Positions 56,770 to 64,000 of a DNA stretch of 64,000 nucleotides are shown piece by piece (positions within the stretch are counted from its first letter, which is position 1; each line of letters starts with the position of its first letter). The notes under the pieces are model-generated. The model saw nothing but the letters and a program-made list of their open reading frames with translations. It did not search any database and was not told the origin of the DNA. Location of the stretch: positions 343,001-407,000 of the forward strand of contig NZ_CP116413.1 of the NCBI RefSeq assembly GCF_030064675.1, written 5' to 3'. The DNA is from Crossiella sp. CA-258035 (GTDB lineage: Bacteria > Actinomycetota > Actinomycetes > Mycobacteriales > Pseudonocardiaceae). A program made the position numbers and the translations under genes.

Positions 56770-57735
56770 ATGGCCGGTAACTCCAGGCGCAAAGGTGCCA
56801 TGCGCAATCCTGGCACCAAGAAGGGCGCCGTGGTCGGCTCCGGTGGCCAGCGGAAGAAGGGCTTGCAGGGCAAGGGCCCCACGCCCAAGGCCACCGAGCG
56901 GACGCACCACCCGGCCGCGCGCAAGGCCGCCGCGGCCACCAAGGCCGAGCAGGCCAGGGCCCGCCGCAAGGGCGAGGCGACCAACTCCGAGTACGTGGCC
57001 GGGCGCAACCCGGTGGTGGAGTGCCTGCGCGCGGGCGTGCCGGCCACCGCGCTGTACGTGGCGCTGGGCATCGACACCGACGAGCGGGTGACCGAGGCGG
57101 TGCGGATGGCCGCCGACCGGGGTGTCTCGGTGCTGGAGGTCTCCCGGCCGGAGCTGGACAAGCTCACCGGCGGCGCGATGCACCAGGGCCTGTCCCTGCA
57201 GGTGCCGCCGTTCAGCTACAGCCACCCCGACGACCTGCTGGAGATCGGCCGCAACTCCGGCCAGCCGCCGCTGCTGGTGGCCCTGGACGGGGTGACCGAC
57301 CCGCGCAACCTGGGTGCGGTGATCCGCTCCGCGGCCGCCTTCGGCGCGCACGGCGTGGTGGTGCCGCAGCGGCGCAGCGCGAGCATGACCGCGGTCGCCT
57401 GGCGGACCAGCGCGGGCACCGCGGCCCGGCTGCCGGTGGCCATCGCCACCAACCTCAACCGCACGCTCAAGGACTGGGCCAGCGCCGGGCTGATGGTGGT
57501 CGGCCTGGACGCCGACGCCACCATGAGCATCGACGAGCTGGAACTGGCCACCGGTCCGCTGGTGGTCGTGGTCGGCTCCGAGGGCCGGGGCCTGTCCCAC
57601 CTGGTCAAGAAGCACTGCGACGCCACCATCGGCATCCCGATGGCGCCGGGGGTGGAGTCGCTGAACGCCTCGGTGGCCGCCGGGGTGGTGCTGGCCGAGG
57701 TCGCGCGCCGCCGCCGGGTGGCTAGCCGGATCTGA
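56770..57735 (+). CDS. rlmB: 23S rRNA (guanosine-2'-O-)-methyltransferase RlmB / TrmH family
   Basis: 321 residues. A basic N-terminal extension of about 65 residues (rich in Lys/Arg/Ala) precedes a substrate-binding domain ([15 protein letters not shown]) and the SPOUT knot: [24 protein letters not shown] and [15 protein letters not shown]. Methylates G2251 of 23S rRNA in E. coli; position matches Rv3579c. ATG at 56770 with GAGGAA upstream, 4 bases after cysS. Confidence 0.94.
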   Translation: MAGNSRRKGAMRNPGTKKGAVVGSGGQRKKGLQGKGPTPKATERTHHPAARKAAAATKAEQARARRKGEATNSEYVAGRNPVVECLRAGVPATALYVALGIDTDERVTEAVRMAADRGVSVLEVSRPELDKLTGGAMHQGLSLQVPPFSYSHPDDLLEIGRNSGQPPLLVALDGVTDPRNLGAVIRSAAAFGAHGVVVPQRRSASMTAVAWRTSAGTAARLPVAIATNLNRTLKDWASAGLMVVGLDADATMSIDELELATGPLVVVVGSEGRGLSHLVKKHCDATIGIPMAPGVESLNASVAAGVVLAEVARRRRVASRI

Positions 57736-57794
57736 CCATCCGGACCTGGTTGCTCCGATAGGGTCAGCGGGCTGGACCGTGACCCGAGGTAGAG

Positions 57795-59231
57795 ATGTCC
57801 TTCGTCAGCCCGCTGTTCCTGTGGTACTTCATGCCGCTCACCCTGGCGGCACTGCTCGTGCTGCCCAGGACCTGGCGCAACGGGGTCATCGCGGTCGCCA
57901 GCCTGGTCTTCTACGCCACCGGGGCCGGCGGGTCCACGCTGCTGCTGCTGACCTGCATCGTGGTCAACTTCCTGGCCGGGCCGCACCTGGAGCCCAAGGA
58001 GTTCGAGCCGGAGCCGGTGGCCAAGCGGCGCAGGCAGCTGCTGATCGGCGTGATCTGCTTCGACGTGGCGATCCTGCTGGTGTGGAAGTACCTCGGCTTC
58101 GCCACCGAGCAGCTGGACGCGATCGCCGGGCTCTTCGGCGGCGACTTCCCGGTGACCCACCTGGCGCTGGTGATCGGCATCTCCTTCTTCACCTTCCACC
58201 ACATCTCCTACGTGGTGGACATCTACCGCGGTGAGCGGCCCGCGCTGCGCAACCCGGTCTCCTTCGTCACCTACATCGCGATGTTCCCGCAGCTGGCCGC
58301 GGGCCCGATCGTGCGCTACCGGGAGATCTCCGACCAGCTCCCGCAGCTGCGCTCGCACCGGCTGGACGACATCGCCAGCGGCTTCCCGCGCTTCGCCCTC
58401 GGCCTGACCAAGAAGGTCGTGATCGCGGACTCGCTGGCGCCGATGGTGGACGCCTGCTTCGCCACCCCGCCGGACAAGATGACCTTCGCGGTGGCCTGGC
58501 TGGGCGCGCTCGGCTTCACGCTTCAGCTCTACTTCGACTTCTCCGGCTACTCCGACATGGCCATCGGTCTGGGCCGCATGCTCGGCTTCCGGCTGCCGGA
58601 GAACTTCGCCCGCCCGTACTCCTCGGTGACCGTGACCGAGTTCTGGCGCCGCTGGCACATGTCGCTGTCCCGGTGGTTCCGCGACTACGTCTACATCCCG
58701 CTGGGCGGCAACCGGCACGGCACCGGCAAGACCTACCGCAACCTGGCCATCGTGTTCGTGCTGACCGGTTTCTGGCACGGCGCGAACTGGACCTACCTGG
58801 TGTGGGGCATCTACCACGGCGTGCTGCTGGTGATCGAGCGCGCCCGACGCTGGGACCGCCCGCCGGCGACCACCGGGTCCTACCTCGGCCGCCGCGCGCT
58901 GACCCTGCTGCTGGTGATCATCGGCTGGGTGTTCTTCAAGTCGAGCAACCTGGGCAACGCGTTCACCATGCTGGGCAACATGTTCCTGCCCGACTTCAGC
59001 GGGCTCACCGACAGCGTCGCGGCCGCCCTGACCAACCAGCGCCTGATCCTGCTGCTGCTCGCGCTGCTGATCATCTTCCTGCCCGCCCAGCCCGCGGGCC
59101 CGTACCTGGAGTCGGTCCGCACGCCCCCGGCCACCGCGCTGCGGATGACCGTGATGACCGTCGGCCTGGCCTACTCCGCGATCCTGGTCGCCACCGGCAC
59201 CTTCTCACCCTTCCTGTACTACCAGTTCTGA
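57795..59231 (+). CDS. MBOAT-family O-acyltransferase (AlgI-like)
   Basis: 478 residues with about ten membrane segments. The AlgI-type core is intact: QLAAGPIVRYREI, LYFDFSGYSDMAIG, EFWRRWHMSLSRWFRDYVYIPLGG and the catalytic His328 in FWHGANWTYL. AlgI and WssH move acetyl groups across the membrane for alginate or cellulose acetylation. The glycosyltransferase next door suggests the acceptor is its glucan. ATG at 57795 follows GAGGTAGAG. Confidence 0.9.
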   Translation: MSFVSPLFLWYFMPLTLAALLVLPRTWRNGVIAVASLVFYATGAGGSTLLLLTCIVVNFLAGPHLEPKEFEPEPVAKRRRQLLIGVICFDVAILLVWKYLGFATEQLDAIAGLFGGDFPVTHLALVIGISFFTFHHISYVVDIYRGERPALRNPVSFVTYIAMFPQLAAGPIVRYREISDQLPQLRSHRLDDIASGFPRFALGLTKKVVIADSLAPMVDACFATPPDKMTFAVAWLGALGFTLQLYFDFSGYSDMAIGLGRMLGFRLPENFARPYSSVTVTEFWRRWHMSLSRWFRDYVYIPLGGNRHGTGKTYRNLAIVFVLTGFWHGANWTYLVWGIYHGVLLVIERARRWDRPPATTGSYLGRRALTLLLVIIGWVFFKSSNLGNAFTMLGNMFLPDFSGLTDSVAAALTNQRLILLLLALLIIFLPAQPAGPYLESVRTPPATALRMTVMTVGLAYSAILVATGTFSPFLYYQF

Positions 59232-59422
59232 GCGGGCGTGAGCGGGAACACCGCGCGCTGTCCGGATCCGGCCCGTTACTTGCGCTGATCAGGTGAGTGC
59301 AGGTCAGAGCCCTGGTGACCTCTGCCACGAGCAACGTTGGCAACTGTGCTGAATCGTTCAATGGTCTATACCATTCGGCGCTGGATCCCATCGGATCCGC
59401 CGCCGTCGCCTCGGAAGTGACC
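59232..59422. promoter_or_regulatory. Upstream region of the glycosyltransferase gene
   Basis: 191 bases without a gene. The region 59330-59380 is AT-richer and contains the DasR-like palindrome described next, so a regulated promoter separates the glycosyltransferase from the MBOAT gene. Confidence 0.55.
59360..59375. promoter_or_regulatory. DasR-like (GntR/HutC family) operator
   Basis: AATGGTCTATACCATT matches 13 of 16 positions of the recalled DasR site ACTGGTCTAGACCACT and is almost a perfect palindrome. Located 48 bases before the glycosyltransferase ATG. In Streptomyces DasR represses genes for N-acetylglucosamine use and development. Confidence 0.65.
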
Positions 59423-61129
59423 ATGTCGCAGAGCACCCTCGTGCCCGTTCCCCCAGTCGCCGATCCGCTTCCCGACCCCGTCGCGCACCTGCCGCGGCCG
59501 CCTGGCGACGAGGAGGTGTACTGGTACTTCGGGCCGCAGCGGCGGTGGGTGCTGGTGGTCTCCTCGTTGTCGTTCGTGTTCACCGCGGTCACCCTGTTCC
59601 AGTTCTCCGCCCGCACGCCGTGGCTGTGGGTGTTCCTGCTGGTGCTCGCGCTCAACGTGGCCGGCATCCTGATGTCGTTGCTGGACAACAGGTATCCGCG
59701 CCGGGTGAGCAGGGAGCAGCACGACCTGCTGGTGCGGGTGTGGCGGCCGGAGGTGCTGCCCGGCGTGGACGTGTTCCTGCCGACCTGTGGTGAGCCGCTC
59801 GCGGTGCTGCGCAATGCCTACCAGCACGTGGCGCGGCTGGGCTGGGACGGGCGGTTGCGGATCTGGGTGCTGGACGACGGTGCTCGGGAGGAGGTGCGGG
59901 AGCTGGCCGCGGAGTTCGGGTTCGACTACGTGGTGCGGCCGGACCGCGGGCACCTGAAGAAGGCCGGGAACCTCAACCACGCGCTGACCGTCTCCACCGG
60001 TGCGCTGATCGTCATCCTGGACGCGGACTTCTGCCCCCGGCCGGACATGCTGGTGCACCTGGCGCCCTACTTCGAGGACGCGGGCGTCGGCATCGTGCAG
60101 ACGCCGCAGTGCTTCGCCACCGACGCCTCGATGAACTGGCTGCAGCGGGCCGCGGGTGCGGCGCAGGAGTGGTTCTTCCGCTGGATCCAGCCGTCCAGGG
60201 ACGCCAATGACGCGGCGATCTGCTGTGGCAGCAACGCGATGTACCGGCGGGCGGCGATCGAGCGGATCGGCGGGTTCGCCAAGCTGGACCACAGCGAGGA
60301 CATGTACACCGGGCTGGCGCTGCTCGGCCGCGGTTACCGCACCCAGTACCTGCCGCTGTTGCTGGCCAAGGGGATGTCACCGGACACCGTGCCCGCGTTC
60401 GTCAGCCAGCAGTACCGCTGGGCGATGGGCAACCTGCACCTGCTGACCGCGCCCGAGGTGGTCCGGGTCGGGGCCGGGCACCGGCTGTTGCTGTCGTACT
60501 GGAACGGCGTGGTGAGCTACCTGCTGGCCGCGGTGAACGTCTTCGCCGCGCCGCTGCCGCCGTTGCTGATGCTGGTGTTCGCGCCGGCGGAGGTGCGGCC
60601 GTGGCAGATGCTGCCGTTCCTGCTGCCGGTGTGGACCTGGCTGGTGCTGATCCCCGCGGTGTCCCGCACCCGGTGGAGCATGCAGGTGATCCGGGCGCAC
60701 CAGCTGGTCGGGTTCGCCAGCGCGGCCGCGGTCTGGCACACGCTGCGCGGGCGCGGCGCGAACTGGGTGCCGACCGGCGTGAGCCAGGGCCGGGGTGGGC
60801 TGGCGCGGAAGGTGAGCCTGCTCGCGGCAGGCTGGCTCGGGGTGACCACGCTGGCGGGCTGGATCGCTTTTGGCGCAGGGGTTCTCGCGCACGGGATCGC
60901 GAACTACTGGGCGCTGGCCGGGTACCTGCTGGTGCAGGGCTACCTGAGCGTGCCGCTGCTGATCGACCTGGCCAACTCGTTGTGGCGGCAGGAGAAGCGC
61001 GAGATCGGAGCGGGAAACCGTTGGGCGGCAACGGCCGCGCGGCGGAGCTGGCCGGAGCTGCTGGCGATCACGGTGGCGCTGGGCGTGGTCGGCCTGCTCG
61101 CCTCCGGGCTGGTGGACGGGGTGCTGTGA
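59423..61129 (+). CDS. Processive family 2 glycosyltransferase (cellulose/curdlan synthase-like)
   Basis: 568 residues: two N-terminal helices (about 42-60, 66-85), a cytoplasmic GT2 domain, then about five helices. The D,D,D,QxxRW set is complete: D151-D152-G, D200-A-D202, TPQ at 227-229, E292-D293 and Q329-x-x-R332-W333. It polymerises UDP-sugars while exporting the chain. No PilZ domain is seen. ATG at 59423 follows GGAAG; the longer frame upstream crosses the operator. Stop overlaps the next start (TGATG). Confidence 0.92.
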   Translation: MSQSTLVPVPPVADPLPDPVAHLPRPPGDEEVYWYFGPQRRWVLVVSSLSFVFTAVTLFQFSARTPWLWVFLLVLALNVAGILMSLLDNRYPRRVSREQHDLLVRVWRPEVLPGVDVFLPTCGEPLAVLRNAYQHVARLGWDGRLRIWVLDDGAREEVRELAAEFGFDYVVRPDRGHLKKAGNLNHALTVSTGALIVILDADFCPRPDMLVHLAPYFEDAGVGIVQTPQCFATDASMNWLQRAAGAAQEWFFRWIQPSRDANDAAICCGSNAMYRRAAIERIGGFAKLDHSEDMYTGLALLGRGYRTQYLPLLLAKGMSPDTVPAFVSQQYRWAMGNLHLLTAPEVVRVGAGHRLLLSYWNGVVSYLLAAVNVFAAPLPPLLMLVFAPAEVRPWQMLPFLLPVWTWLVLIPAVSRTRWSMQVIRAHQLVGFASAAAVWHTLRGRGANWVPTGVSQGRGGLARKVSLLAAGWLGVTTLAGWIAFGAGVLAHGIANYWALAGYLLVQGYLSVPLLIDLANSLWRQEKREIGAGNRWAATAARRSWPELLAITVALGVVGLLASGLVDGVL

Positions 61130-63879
61130 TGCCGGACTACCGCCCCGGCCGCCGGGCCGACATCGAGGGCCTGCGCGCGGTGGCCGTGCTGACCGTGCTG
61201 GGCTTCCACGCCGGCGTGCCGCTGTTCGGCGGCGGGTTCGTCGGCGTGGACGTCTTCTTCGTCATCTCCGGGTTCCTGATCACCGGGCTGCTGCTCGGCG
61301 ACCTGGCCACCAAGGGGACCTTCTCGCTCAAGGAGTTCTACGCCCGCCGGGCCCGGCGCATCCTGCCCTCGGCCGGGGTGGTGCTGGTGGTCATCGCCTT
61401 CCTCAGCTGGCTGCTGCTGCCGCCGTTGCGGGCCAAGGACATCGCCTACGACGTGCTCGCGGGCGCGCTGAACGTGGCGAACTGGCGGTTCGTGGCCAAC
61501 CAGACCGACTACCTGGCCGCGGCCCGCGACCACTCGCCGGTGCTGCACTTCTGGTCGCTGGGCGTGGAGGAGCAGTTCTACCTGGTGTGGGCGCCGCTGT
61601 TGCTCGGCATCGCGGTGCTGGCCCGCAGGCTGGGCCGCTCGGTGGTGCCGCTGGTGGCCGGAGTGGTGGCGCTGCTGAGCATCGGCTCGCTGCTGCTCTC
61701 GGTGCGCTGGACGGCGAGCTCGGAACCGTTGGCATACCTGGGTTCGCCGACCCGGGCCTGGGAGTTCGGGCTCGGCGCGCTGGCCGCGGTCGCCGCGCCC
61801 TGGCTGCGGCTGCCGGTGGCGGCGCGCTGGGTGCTCGGCTGGCTCGGCGCGGCCGCGATCGGCTGGTCCACCGTGGTGTTCAGCTCGGCGACCGCGTTCC
61901 CCGGCGTGGTCGCGCTGGTGCCGGTGCTCGGCACGGTGGCGGTGATCCTGGCTCCCGGCAAGGGTTTCGCCGGGTTCCTCAGCACCGGGCCGATGCGCGC
62001 GATGGGACGGCTGTCCTTCGCCTGGTACCTGTGGCACTGGCCGGTGCTGGTCTTCGCTGAGGCGGTGTCCGGGCAGCTGGCCTGGCCGGTGAAGCTGGCG
62101 CTGGTGCTCGGCGCGGCCGCGCCTGCCTGGCTGACCGCGCGGCTGGTGGAGCGGCCGGTGCGGTTCTCCCGGACCATCTCCGCGCTGCCGGTGCGCGGGC
62201 TGGCCATCGGCGTGACCGCGGTGCTGCTGCCGGTGGCCGCCGGGCTGGTGACCGGCAGCGCGGCCCAGCGGATGATGGGCGGCGGGGTGACCGAGCTGTC
62301 CGCGACCCTGCCGCTGGCCGCCGCGGACGGCCCCGACCTGCTCACCAGTCCTGCCCCCGGCCTGACCCCGCCGGTGGACCGGGCGCGGGCGGACCTGCCG
62401 CCGGTGCCGGGCTGCGAGCTGTTCCCGGCCGAGCTGACCGGCCCGGAGTGCGTCTTCGGCGATCCGGCCGCCGAGCAGGTGCTGCTGATCGGGGACTCCC
62501 ATGCCAGCCAGTGGTTCCCGGCCGTGCGGCAGCTGGCGCAGCGGCGCGGGTGGGCGGTGCGGGTGCGGGTCAAGCAGGGCTGTCCGCTGCCCGACCTCAC
62601 CGTGTACAACCCGACCCTGGGCCGGGCCTACACCGAGTGCGACACCTGGCGGCGGGACACCCTGGCCCAGGTGGCCGGTAGCAAGCCGAAGCTGGTGTTC
62701 CTCGCCTCGCTCAACCAGTACACCGCGGATCAGGAGCTGCTCAAGGAGGCATGGGCGCGCAGCCTGGACCGGCTGGCCGCCACCGGCGCGCCGCTGGTGC
62801 ATCTGCGGGACACCCCGTTGCCGGGCAAGGACATCCCGGCCTGCGTGTCCGAGGACCCGGCCGCCTGCGGCTTCCCGCGCGAGCGAGCGCTGCGACCCGA
62901 TCCACTGGCCGGACGACCAGGTCTGTCCACAGTGGACATGAACCCGGTGCTCTGCCCCGGTGACACCTGTCCCGCGGTGCGGCAGGGGGTGCTGCTCTAC
63001 CGGGACGACTCGCACCTGACCGGCACCGCGGCCGCGCTGCTCGGCCGCCGGATGGAGCGGACCCTGGAGCGCCAAGGACTGCTGCCGCTGGTGTGGCAGC
63101 AGGTGTTCCGGGAGGAGTTCGACGGCCCGGACGGCGCTCGGCCCGATGAACGGCGCTGGCAGCACGCCACCGGCACCTGTTACCCGGGCTGCCCGGCGCC
63201 CCGGTGGGGCACCGACGAGATCGAGACCATGACCGACTCCAGCGACAACGTGCGGCAGAACGGCAAGGGGCAGTTGGCCATCACGCCGATCCGCACCGAG
63301 GCCGGGTGGACCTCGGGTCGGCTGGAGTCGCGCAGCACCGACTTCCGCGCGCCGGCCGGCGGGGTGCTGCGGGTGGCCGCCTCGATCAAGCTGCCCGAGG
63401 TCGGGCAGGCCGACGGCGCGGGGTACTGGCCCGCGTTCTGGCTGCTCGGCGACGCGGTGCGGCGGAACGGCAGTGGCTGGCCGGCAGCGGGCGAGATCGA
63501 CGTGGTGGAGTCGCTCAACGGCCGCGAGTCGGTGTTCGGCACCTTCCACTGCGGCACCGCCACCGGTGGTCCTTGCCAGGAGCCGGTCGGACTGGGCAGC
63601 GGGGAGCAGACCTGCGTGGGCTGTCAGCGGGAGTTCCGCGAGTACGCGGTCGAGCTGGACCAGGGCAAGGGCGAGATCCGCTGGTACCTGGACGGGAAGC
63701 AGACCTTCGCACTCGGCAGGGACAGGGTGGGGGAGCAAGTCTGGCGGCAGGCCACCGGCCACGGCTTCTTCCTGATCCTCAACGTGGCCATCGGCGGCCG
63801 CCTGGCCGGGGACCCCAACGGCTCCACCGCCTCCGGACGGCCGATGCTGGTGGACTCGGTGACCGTCTCGGTCAGCTGA
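61129..63879 (+). CDS. Acyltransferase-3 / SGNH / GH16 glucanase fusion protein
   Basis: 916 residues in three parts. About 1-380 is an OafA-type acyltransferase with ten or so membrane segments (GFHAGVPLFGGGFVGVDVFF, FWSLGVEEQFYLVW). About 440-650 is an extracytoplasmic SGNH domain with Ser457 in IGDSHAS and D626-x-x-H629. About 660-916 is a GH16 beta-glucanase with E789-x-D791-x-x-E794 (GEIDVVES) and six cysteines likely in disulfides. Acyltransferase-SGNH fusions are common; the added GH16 is unusual. It should acylate and trim the neighbouring glucan outside the cell. Confidence 0.93.
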   Translation: MPDYRPGRRADIEGLRAVAVLTVLGFHAGVPLFGGGFVGVDVFFVISGFLITGLLLGDLATKGTFSLKEFYARRARRILPSAGVVLVVIAFLSWLLLPPLRAKDIAYDVLAGALNVANWRFVANQTDYLAAARDHSPVLHFWSLGVEEQFYLVWAPLLLGIAVLARRLGRSVVPLVAGVVALLSIGSLLLSVRWTASSEPLAYLGSPTRAWEFGLGALAAVAAPWLRLPVAARWVLGWLGAAAIGWSTVVFSSATAFPGVVALVPVLGTVAVILAPGKGFAGFLSTGPMRAMGRLSFAWYLWHWPVLVFAEAVSGQLAWPVKLALVLGAAAPAWLTARLVERPVRFSRTISALPVRGLAIGVTAVLLPVAAGLVTGSAAQRMMGGGVTELSATLPLAAADGPDLLTSPAPGLTPPVDRARADLPPVPGCELFPAELTGPECVFGDPAAEQVLLIGDSHASQWFPAVRQLAQRRGWAVRVRVKQGCPLPDLTVYNPTLGRAYTECDTWRRDTLAQVAGSKPKLVFLASLNQYTADQELLKEAWARSLDRLAATGAPLVHLRDTPLPGKDIPACVSEDPAACGFPRERALRPDPLAGRPGLSTVDMNPVLCPGDTCPAVRQGVLLYRDDSHLTGTAAALLGRRMERTLERQGLLPLVWQQVFREEFDGPDGARPDERRWQHATGTCYPGCPAPRWGTDEIETMTDSSDNVRQNGKGQLAITPIRTEAGWTSGRLESRSTDFRAPAGGVLRVAASIKLPEVGQADGAGYWPAFWLLGDAVRRNGSGWPAAGEIDVVESLNGRESVFGTFHCGTATGGPCQEPVGLGSGEQTCVGCQREFREYAVELDQGKGEIRWYLDGKQTFALGRDRVGEQVWRQATGHGFFLILNVAIGGRLAGDPNGSTASGRPMLVDSVTVSVS

Positions 63880-64000
63880 GCGCGTCCCAGCGGGCCGTCA
63901 GCGACTCGACGGCCCGCTGGGCCTGGGCCGGGGTGATCTGCTCGGGCAGTTCGACGGTCAGCTTGGCCGCGGACTCGGCCAGCGCCCGGTGGTCGGCGGT
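63872..64000 (-). CDS. C-terminal end of an unidentified protein (cut by window edge)
   Basis: Minus-strand frame open from 64000 to a TGA at 63872-63874; 42 residues are visible, rich in Ala/Glu with a helical end (TPAQAQRAVESLTARWDAL). Its stop overlaps the stop of the fusion gene in the palindrome TCAGCTGA. Codon bias is coding-like. Identity unknown. Confidence 0.6.
   Translation of the reverse strand, partial: TADHRALAESAAKLTVELPEQITPAQAQRAVESLTARWDALS

Overview
The window is about 72% GC, nearly gap-free and full of GTG starts and 4-base stop/start overlaps, which indicates a high-GC actinomycete. The gene order matches, from memory, the Mycobacterium tuberculosis stretch Rv3628c to Rv3579c: ppa, dacB, zinc metalloprotease, tilS, hpt, ftsH, folE, folP, folB, folK, DUF3180, DUF6779, DUF2520, panC, panD, coaX, lysS, lsr2, clpC, mhuD, hydrolase, mutY, carbonic anhydrase, Rv3587c-like, disA, radA, lpqE, carD, ispD, ispF, cysS, rlmB. 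Gene content, codon bias and the extra genes suggest a member of the Pseudonocardiaceae (inference).

Layout. 1-6254: end of a drug exporter, pyrophosphatase, cell-wall carboxypeptidase, metalloprotease, tRNA-lysidine synthase and purine salvage. 6255-14051: a solute-binding/VWA protein, FtsH and a tightly coupled folate operon, in which folE is interrupted by a LAGLIDADG intein exactly at its catalytic zinc cysteine. 14061-21880: accessory genes, including a MarR/VOC pair around an operator palindrome and a NuoD-like protein coupled to a MidA/NDUFAF7-type methyltransferase. 21987-25110: pantothenate and CoA synthesis. 25951-27964: lysS and lsr2. 28066-33669: a siderophore-iron uptake island with two IdeR/DtxR-type iron boxes. 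33911-45425: clpC, an exonuclease-fold protein, a sirtuin, the heme-degrading MhuD, a hydrolase, mutY, a fatty-acid transporter, carbonic anhydrase and the c-di-AMP synthase disA. 45522-51546: an ECF sigma factor pair, radA, lpqE, carD, ispD and ispF. 51623-57735: small and secreted proteins, a metabolite symporter, cysS and rlmB. 57795-63879: an exopolysaccharide locus with an MBOAT acyltransferase, a cellulose/curdlan-synthase-like glycosyltransferase and one protein joining acyltransferase-3, SGNH and GH16 glucanase domains. A further gene runs in from the right edge.

The conserved backbone is housekeeping. The gene sets lying between backbone genes are iron uptake, the NuoD-like/MidA pair, sigma/CU044, symporters and exopolysaccharide. 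The strongest novelties are the FolE intein, the acylated-glucan locus with its three-domain enzyme and a DasR-like operator, the NuoD-like/methyltransferase pair, a roughly 170-bp palindrome between mhuD and its divergent neighbour, and the marked over-representation of the short palindrome GTCCA-N3-TGGAC. No rRNA, tRNA, CRISPR array or insertion sequence was recognised.
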